Source of the DNA: Primulina eburnea
Lineage: Eukaryota > Streptophyta > Magnoliopsida > Lamiales > Gesneriaceae
Assembly: GCF_022965805.1 (NCBI RefSeq)
Contig: NC_133114.1
Span: 9,134,261-9,198,260, forward strand
Direction of reading: 5' to 3'
Length of the DNA stretch: 64,000 nt
The notes beneath the pieces were generated by a model. That model saw nothing but the letters and a program-made list of their open reading frames with translations, was not told the DNA's origin and searched no databases. The translations under genes were made by a program, and so were the position numbers. How positions within the stretch are numbered: the stretch's first letter is position 1; every line of letters begins with the position of its first letter. Shown piece by piece: positions 34,101 through 45,338 of the stretch.

Positions 34101-35679
34101 ATCCATCAGAATTTGTCCGGAAGGAGCTATGAAAGGACTGAATGCTTCTTGCATGACTAGGAGAACCAGGAGCCGGAACTCTACTATGAGAACCAATGGG
34201 AAATAAAACATTTGGCAAGCCAAGGGAAAGCTCAAGAGCCAACTTATCATCTTGCGGCTTATTGTGACTTGATTGCTCAACTCTCTCTTGATTCTTAATT
34301 GGAACAGTGGAGAAAAATTGAAATCCTCTGGTACTTGTCCCTTCAGTTCCAGTATCTCCACATTTTGCAAGGTCCATAGGTTCATTTTCAATCTCCAAAT
34401 CAGTTTCCGTAACGCCAACAGAGTTAGAGGGCAATATGGCAAGACATTTGCCCTTATCCTTCAAACTTTTTGTTGTATCCTCAGTCAAAGGTTTTTCAGT
34501 TCTTTCGACAAATCCCACCTTGCCATTCATACCAGGATCAACTGCCTGCAATTCAAGATCACCACCCTTCCCTTCCTTTTGTTCTAGAAAAGGTAATGAC
34601 TTCACATCCTCCTCAAAATGGTCCTGTCTTCTGATCTCCATTTTGTTGCCATCATGCTCATTTTCTCCAATTGTTTCATTTTCATCTACGCTTCTGGTAG
34701 TCTTTGGGGGTGCTCTAAGGGTATCCTGAGAATCTGGTACTTCTTTATTCTTGTTCACAACATTCTCAACAGTGTTAGATTCAACAGTGTTAGATAATCC
34801 ACTTTCCGCTAGCTTCTCACAGCCACCCACTAAACTCCCATCTATTTTTTCTTCATACAAAGCATTTGCTTTGCCCTGCCAGGTTTCAGTGTCAACGCAA
34901 TCACTTAAATCCTTTAGTGAGGAGTTCAATGTCGCAGCATCTCTATCTTTAATCTCTCTATTGGTCAAAGAGACGAGGGGTTGTGGATCAGGATCCAGTT
35001 CCCCTTCTTCTCTTTCACTGCTCCGACCACTACTTTCCACTGGCATGTCTTCAGATATCTTGACTTCGACACCCTTCGACTGCTCACTGCCGGAGTCCTT
35101 AGACCAAGCTGGGGATTTTGTATTCCTGGGTCCCTGAGGGGACCTCGCCTTACCAATCTCCTCAGATTCCACTCTACTTCCTCGACCTATCTCAGCACCA
35201 TCATTCCTAATGTCATCATCACCATCTTTCCCACCTTCAAACCTCCTCCATGATGAAACACTGCCCTCCCTCCTCGACCGATCCCTCTCGGACCTAAATC
35301 CCTTTGGAAACTCTCTCCTGGGTCCACAAAAGCTCTCGGACCGATACATCCGATCCATTCCATAACCAGCCCGTGGTGAAGAGCTTGTGATACCTCTCTC
35401 ATTCCCATCTCTATGCCGCTCATGACTCTTCCTCCGATCATAACTTTCCGAATCGTAATCCGATCGTTTTCTGACCAGTCTAGAGCTCTCTCTATCATCA
35501 TCTGGACGCTCATACCTAGATACAACTTTCCTCCCACTGTCAGAAGATTTGTAGTAAGTGTTCCTATGCGAGGAAGACGTGCGGTATAAAGCTGAATCCT
35601 CATCCCTCTTTCCCCAGTCTTTCATGACACTCTTCTCTCCAAATGAATTTATATCTTCACTTGACCTCAACTTCTTCAT
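31157..35679 (-). CDS. OBE4: OBERON4-like PHD-finger protein (two coding exons, 1153 aa)
   Basis: Join of 32790-35679 and 31157-31728 on the minus strand. The GT..AG intron leaves the frame intact (2890 + 572 bases = 1154 codons). The start at 35679 gives MKKLRSSEDINSFGEKSV, the family's usual beginning; an in-frame ATG at 35724 is less likely. Residues 1-250 are rich in R, S, D and E, and the middle is disordered. A C/H-rich region from about 797 leads to a PHD finger at 826-886 (C826, C828, C831, C841, C846, C849, H854, C857, C883, C886 visible). A coiled coil spans about 1043-1145. OBERON3/4 (TITANIA1/2) are nuclear PHD proteins needed for meristem and embryo patterning in Arabidopsis; OBE4 there is about 1160 residues, so this copy is full length. 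No stop or frameshift is seen. It is the only host gene recognised here. Confidence 0.93.
31729..32789 (-). other. Intron of the OBERON4-like gene (1061 bp)
   Basis: The donor GGTAAGATT follows residue S963, and the acceptor TTGATTGCAG precedes AAAGCGAAACA; a G from exon 1 and AA from exon 2 make Glu964. The intron holds no clear gene or repeat. It is AT-rich with small shadow ORFs. Confidence 0.85.
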
Positions 35680-36250
35680 ACTGTATACTCTATACAACCA
35701 GCAAACACCACTAAACAAAAGCAACTAAAAAACCATATCTTTTCCTATACTACACACAAACTACTCCAGAGTCGCATAATTACACTATAATTCATCAACA
35801 TTTAACAAATCAAACCAAAGAAATGTTAAATAAAAAATCCAAAGTCAACTAGTTAAACCCACCAGAAAATCTTCAAGTCCTGTACCGTCTCAAATAAAGA
35901 CAAATAAAAATCCAGCTGGTTCTAAACGGAAGCTAATCACCAGATATTCCAAGATTCAAGAACCATTATCAAACTCAAAACCGAAAGTAACAGCTCCACT
36001 AAAAAAACTCAAACTTTGCTAACCCTAGGTTTAACCATATCCCACCAAAACTTCCGATTGATAACAAGAACTCGAGGTTGAGATGCAAACAAACCCAGAT
36101 TCAAATACCATTTTGAGAGAATCACCAGATGCTTACACCGAAAACACTCGCCGGAGACGAAATCGCCATGTGGATACTACGTGCGTTGGGAGAATTGGGA
36201 GGTACTTTCTTCCTCTGTGCAGTCAACGAAGGCTTTAATTAGTGGGGTGG
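35680..36250 (-). promoter_or_regulatory. 5' leader of the OBERON4-like gene, with uORF or leader intron
   Basis: A 15-codon uORF (minus strand 36169-36122, ATGGCG.. to TGA) lies about 440 bases before the main ATG. A possible leader intron would run from GTAAGC at 36136 to the acceptor TTTTGTTTAG ending at 35711, which would remove the uORF stop and join its start to leader sequence. CT-rich leader sequence and the ATTAAAG near 36233 suggest a start site near 36200-36250. Leader introns are common in plant regulators; which form is right needs RNA data. Confidence 0.4.
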
Positions 36251-37515
36251 GAGTTGAGACAAGAGACTCGAATACGCAACGGCGCACCGGTCAAGTCCCT
36301 TCGACAACTGAAAGATGCTGATGGGGCGGGGGGTGGGGGGTGCGTAATGAGCATCGAACGTCAAAATCACACACCATTGGTCAATCCGACACGATTCAAT
36401 TAAAGAAAAAAAAGTTAGATTTGAGTTTAGGATTTTTGTGTTTGGATCATATCGGATTGAACTCGATAACTGACCCTAAAAAAATGATCGGATTAAATTA
36501 AGTTCGGGTTGATCTGAAAATTTTAATTTTTTTTAAAAAAATATAATTAATAAATATTGTCTACATTTTTATATATGATATGTCTGAAAAAATATTATTG
36601 TATATTTATATCATAAATTTTCATAATTTAATATTTATTTTGAACATTTTTTTTATTTTTTAAACAATTATTTATTTGATTTAGTAAATATATTTTATTT
36701 GTCAAAATTAGACTTTTAAATTTAAATCATATGTATGAGGGATATTTTATTATTATGTGTTTAAACTAAAATATTATTTTTTTAAATTTTATTTAATTTT
36801 CTTTAAAAAAAATTCAAAATCAGATTGATTCAAGTTCGGATTGAGTTCAGATTGAGCAAATTTTTAATAATACTATTGTTCGACTTGACTCAACCCACTC
36901 AACTCATCTAGATTGACACAACTAGTAATGCGCCTCATGCACAGGTTAAAATGGAACAAAAGAGTCAACCGTACTATTCGGAAACGTGGAAGCGAAGCGA
37001 ACAATGGGCTGAAGAATATTTTTGTAATTATAAAAAGATTTCATCAACCTACAAAAAATCATTCATATAAAAAAATTTAATTTTAGTTAATAATATAGAT
37101 AATTATGATTGCTAAAATATATATATATATTATAAAGTTTCTAAAAGCAAAATGTATAAATTACTCGTTATCATGGAAATATTAAATATACCACCAAAAT
37201 ATATAATTGATAATAACAGTGTATTTGTGAGCTACTTATAACGTGATGGCCCAAGTCGGGTTTTGTGTGGGAAAAATTTATTTTTTCAATTTGATAATAA
37301 TAAAAATATTATATTTACCCACTCGAATATATTATTTGAATTTAAACCAACCTGATTTTCAATATTACAATAGTTCAAACGTGAGCTTCCTGTTACCCAC
37401 TCGACTTATATACTTATTGTTTACCAACATCTTGCAAACAGCATATTCCACTAATTTTGCAATAAGCAATGGTTTTATAAAATTTATGCAATAAATAGTC
37501 CAGTAAGTAAATGAA
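36251..37515. other. OBE4 upstream region and AT-rich intergenic DNA
   Basis: A G-rich run (GGGGCGGGGGGTGGGGGG, 36323-36340) lies just upstream of the leader. Beyond it is AT-rich DNA with repeated CGGATTGA/CGGGTTGA-type words (36440-36850) that look like a decayed repeat I cannot classify. No gene is seen. Confidence 0.5.
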
Positions 37516-37520
37516 ATAAC

Positions 37521-40500
37521 TGTTATGAAAAACTAAAATTTATGGTAAAAGTAAAAATTTCAAACTCCCAAAATTTACCAAACTACATACTTTATAAAAA
37601 TTTTCTCTCTACTCATTGTGATTTTCTTCACAAATGAGAGATCTATTTATAGAATTCCTTTACAAATAATCCAAAAATAAATTTATCATTACATACATCA
37701 TCACACACTAATTTTCAATATTTACAACTCTTATTTTCAACATTCAAATATTCAATACACATGTTTTAAATATTAATTTTCAACACTCCCCCTTGTGATG
37801 ATAATCATAGTGATTGTCTTTATTACGTGTTTTTATATAGCCTCATTAAAAACCTTACTAGGAAAAACTCATTGGGATAAAAACCATAGTAAGGGAAAAA
37901 TAGTGCAGTCATGTAAATTTTCTCTCATGTTGACACGAACAATTCTTCAAAAAATTCGTAGATTGCGCATCCCAATATTATATATGTGTTTTCTGAATAT
38001 TGTCGTAGGAAGTGCCTTTGTTAAGAGATCTGATCAGTTTTCACTTGATTGAATGTGACGAACATCATTATATTTATTCTTCTCAAGTTCCTTGGTGAAT
38101 GCGAAAAACTTAGGAGGAATATGTTTAGTTCTGTCGCTTTTTATATATCCTTATTTCATTTGATCAACACATGCAGCATTATCTTCCTATAGTATCACAG
38201 GCGTCTCCTCGAATGATAATCCACATGAGATTTGAATATGTTGGGTCATTGATTTTAACAACACACATTCACAGCTTGCTTCATGTAGTGCAATAACCTC
38301 GGCATGATTTGATGAAGTTTTTACGAGTGTTTGTTTCTGTGAACGCCAAGAAATTGCAGTGCCTCCACGATTAAATACATATCCACTTTGGAAACGTGCC
38401 TTGTGTGGATCAGATAAGTATCTAGCATCGGCATAACCAATTTTACTTGGATTAGCATCTTTTGAATACAAAAGTCTCAAGTCTGTCGTTCCTCTTAGAT
38501 AACGGAATATATGTTTAATTCCGTTCAATTGTCTCTTTGTTGGATATGTGCTAAATCTTGACAATAAATTTACAGCAAAAGATATTTCAGGTTTTTGCAA
38601 TTTGCAAGATACATAAGGGCACCAATAGCACTTAGATATGGTACTTCTAGATCAAAAATATCTTCATCATCTTCACATGGAAGGAATGGATCATTATCTA
38701 TATTTAATGATCTAACAACCATTGCAGTACTTAAAGGATTTGATTTATCCATATTAAAACGTTTAAGATCTTTTCTGTATAATTTGTCTGGTGAACAAAT
38801 ATTCTACATTTTTTTGTTCAATTTGTAAACCTAAACAATACTTGGTTTTTCCAAGATCCTTCATTTCAAATTATTCCTTCAAGTATGACACAACATCTTG
38901 AATTTCCTTATTCGTTCCAATGATGTTTAAATTTTCAACATATACAACAATAATTACGCATCCGGATGTTGTTTTCTTCATGAAAACACAAGAGAATATT
39001 GAATTATTTACATATCTTTTTTTCATCAAGTGATCACTTAGCCGATTATATCATATTCGGCATGATTGTTTTAACCCATTTAATGATCTTTGTAATTTAA
39101 CAGAATAACATTCTCTGGGTTTTGAACTTTGTGCTTCAGGCATCTTAAATCCTTCAGGGATATATATATATATATATATATATTACTATCAAGTGATCCA
39201 TATAAGTAAGCTGTAACAACATTTATAAGACGCATTTCTTAATTTTCAGATACCGCCAAGCTAATCAAATACCGAAACTTAATTGCATCCATCACGGGAT
39301 AATACGTTTCTTCATAATCAATTCCAGGCCTTTGAGAAAAACCTTGTGCAACAAGTCGAGCTTTATATCTTACTATTTCATTTTTCTCATTCGCTTTCGA
39401 ATAAAAACTCATTTGTATCCAACAAGTTTTACACCTTTATATGTCAAAAAACATTGCGTTTATTTAGCGAATCCAATTCAACCTAGATGATATCTTTCCA
39501 TTTTATCCAATCCTGTCGATTTTTACATTCACCAAAAGATTTTGGTTCATGATCTTCATTATCATTTATGATATCGATTGTCATATTATAAGAAAATATA
39601 TCATTAATTTCTTCTATATCTTTTCGATTCCATATTTTTCCAGTATTAATATAATTGATAGAGATTTCACAATTCTCGTCAGTTTGTGGTTCTGACAGAA
39701 CATTTTCATTATCATGTATTTCTTCAGGAACATCATTCTCTATTTTGTAACCATCGTGTTTCTCTATGAATTTTCTTTTTCGGGGAGTTTTATCCTTGGA
39801 ACCGATTGGCCTTCCACGCTTCAGGCGTTTTTTGACATCATGAGTTTTTTCAATTTGTTTCTTTGGAATTTCAACTCGAGCAGGAGCATTTACATCATGT
39901 ATATATGATTTAATTACCCCTTTTGCATCTGTAAATGCATCTGGTAATTGATTTTCTATCATTTGCAAGTGCACAATTTGTTGTACATCTTTTTCACGTT
40001 ATTTTGGATCCAGATGTAACAATGATGATACATAACATGCAATTTCTTTTTCAGTATGTTTCTTTTCTCTCCCTTCATCGAAAAATTTGATGAAAAATAA
40101 TTTTTAGAGAAGAAGAGAAAGTTAGAGTGAATGGATGTGTTTGTTAGATCATTTTTATAGGACAAAAACTAGCCGTTTTGTTACCGTTTATGATCGTTGG
40201 TGTACAAAAAAAAATGTATGAATTTGTATAATTTTATGGTAATAATATGATGTATATAATATTAGTTAAGTTTAAATAATTATGTATAGCATATTACATT
40301 ATTATAATGAGGTATTTTGTTTAAAAATCTTATAGGATTTTATACTTGTCGTATCCCTTACCGGGAGTGTGGGATGTCGTCTTAACATCCTCCCAGGATT
40401 TATAACAAGTTTTCTGAAAAATTTAATTTTATTATTTATGATCTTTATTATATAATAAAATCATATTATATATTAAATATATTCACAATAAATAAATAAA

Positions 40501-40872
40501 CAAAAAATAAATATTATTACTTTTGTTACATTTTTCTTCTGTTTTGGAGCTTGGAAAAATATGGAGGACTTTTAGAGCTTCTTGCTGGTAACGTGTTATG
40601 AAAAAGTAAAAATTTATGGTAAAAAATAAAAATATCAAACTCTCAAATTTACCAAACTACACACTTTATAAAAATTTTCTCTCTACTCAATTGTGATTTT
40701 CTTGAGATGAGAGATTTATTTATAAATTTCGTTACAAATAATCCAAAAATAAATTCATCATTACATACATCATCACACACTAATTTTCAATATTTACAAC
40801 TCTTATTTTCAACATTCAAATATCCAACATTCAAATATTCAATACACATGTTTTAAATATTAATTTTCAACA
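37521..40872 (-). mobile_element. Internally deleted Ty1/copia element with 270-bp LTRs
   Basis: LTRs 37521-37785 and 40594-40872 start TGTTATG and end CAACA on the + strand. Both sides have ATAAC (37516-37520, 40873-40877), a perfect target duplication. A purine tract (CACAAGGGGGAG on the minus strand) lies next to the left LTR. The right LTR is followed on the minus strand by CGTTACCAGCAAG, a primer site unlike the iMet type. Only IN-RT linker, RT and RNase H remnants are inside. Gag, protease and integrase are gone. The LTRs differ by several changes and a 13-base repeat step in the right copy. Confidence 0.9.
38187..39974 (-). pseudogene. Copia IN-RT linker, RT and RNase H relic
   Basis: From right to left on the minus strand: a basic linker with KKRLKRGRPIGSKDKTPRKR (39483-39974), RT pieces with ARLVAQGFSQRPGIDYEETY (about 39310-39370), SLNGLKQS and DLGKTKYCLGLQIEQ, then IGALMYLANC (38570-38752) and the RNase H end ISFAVNLLSRFS, GIKHIFRYLRGT and SWRSQKQTLV (38187-38600). 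Several stops and shifts occur. The YVDD box has become YVEN (about 38930), so the RT is dead. Confidence 0.85.
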
Positions 40873-40877
40873 ATAAC

Positions 40878-41280
40878 AAGTTTTCTTTATGATTTCATGT
40901 TAAAATATTTGATATGATTCAAATTTATATAATATATTTTCTTTATCTTTAACCCAAAAAATAAAACTTTTCCAAAGCTTGTGTTAAAGTATTCAAGCAT
41001 GGCTGCGGCCCATGTTACCATTTTATTTATGATTATGTTATATTTTAACTTAAAAAATGTCAAAATTGTTGTCTTATTTACATTTTATTAAAAAAGAGAT
41101 GAAAATCACAAGAAATTTAGCAATCAAGAACGACCTTTGAAAAAAAAAAAAAAAAAGAAGACCCTAATTTGAGTCAAACTTCACTTTCTATTAATGTTTT
41201 TTCTTAAATTAAAATATAAACAATAAAATAAATATTATAAAAACAATTATTAAAGCTCAAAATTTCTTGTCTCTTTTGTC
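40878..41280. other. AT-rich spacer, nothing recognised
   Basis: AT-rich DNA with an A/T homopolymer near 41137. No gene, LTR or RNA feature is seen. Confidence 0.5.
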
Positions 41281-41397
41281 ACCATACCTTGGTGTAGTAG
41301 TAAACCTCTCCTGATAAAAAGAGAGGTATGTGTTCGAACCCATGTGATATATAGCGAACAAATAAAAATTATGGAAAGTTCTTTTTTTTTTTTTAAT
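41281..41397 (+). mobile_element. tRNA-derived SINE-like fragment
   Basis: TGGTGTAGTAG (41290-41300) fits the pol III A box and GTTCGAACC (41332-41340) the B box, 31 bases apart. CCTCTC and GAGAGG pair as a hairpin between them, like an anticodon arm. A T-rich tail follows at about 41382-41395. The sequence does not fold as a full tRNA, so a SINE head is more likely than a tRNA gene. I see no clear target duplication. Confidence 0.55.
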
Positions 41398-41824
41398 CAG
41401 ATTGTAAATTATGCAATTTCTTGATACATGTTTTTCGTATTTTACATATCTGATATGATATTATTAGTGTCCGATATAATATTATTAGTAAATTTTATAT
41501 AATTTTTTTTAAAAAAAATATTTAGTATATATAAAATTAGATGTGACATAAATTTAGCAAAAAAATGTTCATGGTTTCATTGAATATTTATATGCGACAA
41601 CATTAGAAATTCTGACTCAGAATCTCTTTTGACGTTTAATTTTCACCTTTTGACTCTTGTTGTCCAATCAATAATGCACCGCGTTCATTATTCAGCACAA
41701 ACCAATTAATATCTATTTTTTTTCAATATTTAATTAAATAAACAATTAAAGTCATAATTAGTGTATTGTTTATTAATGTAGTCTCTGTTTGACCACATTA
41801 CTTTACATTATAAAATTGATAAAA

Positions 41825-41988
41825 CACGGTCTCATGGATCGTATTTTGTGAGACAAATCTCTTATTTGATCCATCCATTAGAAGGTATTATTTTTATGTT
41901 AAGAGTATTAATTTTTATTGTAAATATCGATACGGTTGATCAGTCCCACAGATAAAGATTCGTGATATCGTCTCACAAGAGACCTACT
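41825..41988. mobile_element. MITE-like element with GTCTCA/TGAGAC ends
   Basis: About 165 bases with imperfect inverted ends (ACGGTCTCATGGATC against ACGATATCACGAATC), each of which can also fold on itself. The middle is AT-rich (TTATTTTTATGTTAAGAG..). From memory, very similar short repeats are frequent in Lamiales genomes. No coding capacity is present. The superfamily is unknown and no target duplication is clear. Confidence 0.5.
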
Positions 41989-42201
41989 CGAAAATATTAA
42001 TCTAGAGGATTATGAAAAATATTTATATGATGAATCTTAACAATTTACTTTTGTTAGAATTCTTATTAATCCTTTCTCTTTTTAAATTTACATTTTATTT
42101 CTTAATCTTGAGTGTGCATGTATGATTGTACCCTACCCATTTATCATATTATCATATATAATTGAATTTTCTAGAATTTGAATTATTTCGAGTAAACTAT
42201 G

Positions 42202-43560
42202 TATTGAAATATTTCTTGTTCGCAATCTTGATTTTGATGTTAACAAAACTTTTTATTTTGTTTCAAATTATTTTACCTAAGTGCACAGAAACTGAAACTG
42301 ATCAGGATTCGAACTGATCAGTTATCGAGCCAAAACTGAAGCTATCGAAAAATGCAAACTGAAAGTACCAACTGATTAATCAAATTGAACCAGTTCAACA
42401 GATTGTCCAGCTGACAGGTGGTTCAGCAGAAGACCTTCAGAAGCCCGGCCAGCTGATGAAGAGTTCAACTGATGAAAAACCCAGCTGGCCAGTTCAAATG
42501 TCGAGTCAATAGATTTCACCAGCCCAACGGAAGATCAGTTCCAATGACCAGTTCAGAGCATCGGTTAGAATCAATCGGTTGTAGAACTCGACAAGCTTAT
42601 TCAATGGGATCCAGCGGTGCACAAAGGTACAAAAGCATCTGTACTATCAATAGTACAATAATGGACGTTGCAGCAAACCTTAAAGACAAAATTTTCCAGA
42701 ATGGCTGTCGGAAAAGTCGAGACACGAATATCAAAGAACACATTCAAGCTGCAACGATCACATGCGATGAGTCTGGATATACGGTCGCATTACTGCTATA
42801 AATACAGACCCAAGACCATCAACAAAGACATATGAATGAAATGTGGAAAAATCAGAGAGAAAAGAAAGGGCACGCTTATTGCATATCAGCTTACAAAGAA
42901 GCAATCAGCCTAGTTGAGTGAACACTCCAAAATATATCAGCTTAGTGTATAAGCTTATTTCCCTCAATGTGTGAGATCACTTTTCGAGTTGTTTTCAGAG
43001 AGCAGTTCACATACACACACCCCACCACTCAATATACCGTTTTGCAAAAAGACGTAAAACTTGTGTATGTAGTCTTTGACACACAGAAGTTAAATAAGTG
43101 TTGGCTGCAAGGTGATGCCTTCAATCTAAACTAGGAGTTCAGTTAGGCAGTGGGTAAGTCCTAAGCTGGCTGTGTTTGGTTCCTACTGAGGTGGTAGAAT
43201 AGGTGACATATGAGCAGTTGAAGTCTTCAAACATCCATAAACATATCTTGTGTATTAACTGCTCAACTTTGTTTTAAACTGACTTGATCAGTTCATCTGA
43301 TATCAGTTCAGTTCTGTCCATAGCTGAACTGATAGAAGCCAGAACTGGTTCCCCGTATTTCAGTCGATCAGTTTACAAAAGTCATTATATTTTAAATTCT
43401 TTCATTTTTTCTTAACGAATGATTACTTCGAGTGTTTTTTGCTTGGTTTGAAACCAAATTAGAACTAATTCATCGGTGTTTGCATTCTTAGAATACGATT
43501 GCATCTCATTGAGAATATTATGTTTGAAGCACCCTCGCAGGTGCCCGAATCGATCCATCA
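42202..43560 (+). repeat. Probable solo LTR or LTR relic of a copia element
   Basis: The stretch has features of a large copia LTR: a TATA box CTATAAATACAG at about 42797, a later block with GGGTAAGTCC and ACTGAGGTGG like that in the left-edge LTR (270-1289), and many AACTGA/TCAGTT words. CTATG occurs on both sides (42197-42201, 43561-43565) and may be its target duplication, which would give TA..CA ends. The 109-codon ORF at 42472-42801 is not conserved in form and is left out. Confidence 0.5.
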
Positions 43561-43564
43561 CTAT

Positions 43565-43948
43565 GGATATTTACTAAATTGTTAAGAATAATAAAGGAAA
43601 AAAATTATCAAACTATACATACTATAAATAATTTATTCTAACATTATTATCCAACAAATATAATATCAACTCGAAACTAATAATTTTCTTTATTATATCT
43701 TATTAATATCATAAAAAAAAGCATAATAGAATAAACATCATAACCGAAAAATTACACACACACACATATCAGGTATTCGTGTGGGGTATGAATATGATTA
43801 TTTGAGATCCACCTCGATCCTCATACAAGAAAATCATCATACTCGATTATTTATTTATTTATTTATTTGGTTAAAAAATCTCATTCATACCCTCCTCCAT
43901 TCATGTCAGGTATTGGATTCTCCATTAGGTTCGAAGGAAATTGTCATA
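43565..43948. other. AT-rich spacer
   Basis: AT-rich with a (CA)n run near 43752 and a TTATT/ATTT tetramer run near 43846-43866. No gene is seen. Confidence 0.5.
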
Positions 43949-45338
43949 TGTAAGACCCTAAAATATATTATCCGGTAATTTTTCATAATTAGAATAATTA
44001 TTGAGTTGTAAATTAAAATAATTATTTATGCTAAATAATTTTTGAAATTGTGTTAAAAATATGTATTTTAGAATATCGAATAATTAAACAATATAAAATA
44101 CATCCGGAGTTTAAATAATACACGAAAGGAAAATAAATGCAAAACTGAGATAAAAATGTCATGAATACTACATTGTTCACATATACATACACCCAAATTT
44201 ACCTTAAATATAGAGAGGAGGAGGAAGAAAGAAAAAGGAAGAAGCCATTTCCAAACCCAATTCCGTCACCACTATAGCAGCTGATGTAGAATCGCCATAA
44301 CTTCTCCACCCGATGTCGAAACACAAATATTCTTGAATGGTTATTCCTAACATATTAGGCTTCGATTCAAACCACAAATAAGTAATTTTGAACAAGTATT
44401 CAGTTGGATCTAAGCTGTTGTTTTTCAGCTCGTTTCTGCGTAGTTTCTTGTCCAATTCGGTGAGCTTTTACTTCTGAATTTCATATTTATGTGTCTTGTG
44501 CACTAAGAATCTCGACTTGTGGTTCAAATAGAACCTGTAGATCTATTTGTTAACTTTTTATAGCCACTAGAAAAATGGATTTCGAATTAGAAAAAAATTT
44601 GATATGATTTTTCTACCAAAACAATGTCACAATCAAACTCTGTGTTTGAGCTGTATAGAATGGCTACTGTAATTTGAGGTTATGACCTTTTTACAATTGG
44701 ATTCTTGATCTTTGGTTAAAATAGAAATTGTAGATATATGTGTTATATTTGGCATGAAACATGAATCGTTAAATTCCATTAAGAATGAATAAGTTATCCA
44801 TGTTTTAGTGAAATTGCTCATTTTTAGAATTATGTTTGTGGATTTCGTGAGTAGGAGTGTGTTCTTGTTAATTTTGGGATTAATCTACTGAGATTTTGAA
44901 ATTTTTTATTCTAGGAAAAATTAGATAATTGAGTTTTCTTTCATTTCCATTTGACAGATATTGATTTTAGTCAATATTGAGTTATATATGAATTTTATGC
45001 TCTTAAGTGCTGAATCTAGAACAATAACAAAAGTTAGTTTCATGGTTTCTGTTTTAGGGCATTTAATCACGTCGAGATGATCAAACTTCTTGTTGATTTA
45101 TTCCGGTGAAAGTTGGTATTATTCAGATTATTGTTATGTGTTTTAGGCAGAGGAGCTTTAAAGTTGTGCATTGATCCTCGTTAGTTGGTATAGGTATGTT
45201 ATGTTTCGATAACATACAACGATAACACTTAAATTATGTTTTAAGCATATTTATATGTTGATTATGTGAATTGTTTGAGTTGTTAAATGCCTTATTGAGT
45301 TATATGTTCAGTTATATGACATTCAGTGTAGGGCATAC
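43949..45338 (+). repeat. Gypsy LTR-like relic F (plus strand), cut by gypsy A
   Basis: It starts TGTAAGACCCTAAAA, a form seen at many plant gypsy LTR starts, and continues AT-rich with no coding content until gypsy A's LTR begins at 45339. The missing end probably lies beyond gypsy A, outside the window. The identification rests on the start motif and composition only. Confidence 0.4.

Noticed and set aside
32864..35253. Several + strand ORFs of 60-128 codons across the OBERON4 exon
   Set aside because: They are antisense shadows of the long exon and no domain is visible.
35724..35724. Upstream ATG at 35724 as start of the OBERON4-like protein
   Set aside because: It adds 15 residues unlike the family start; the ATG at 35679 gives the familiar MKKLRSS beginning, and a likely leader splice acceptor ends at 35711.
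41281..41345. A tRNA gene
   Set aside because: A and B boxes and a hairpin are present, but no acceptor-stem pairing is visible and a T-rich tail follows, which points to a SINE.
42472..42801. 109-codon + strand ORF MKNPAGQFKCRV..
   Set aside because: It lies within a probable LTR, overlaps its TATA box region and shows no protein-like pattern.
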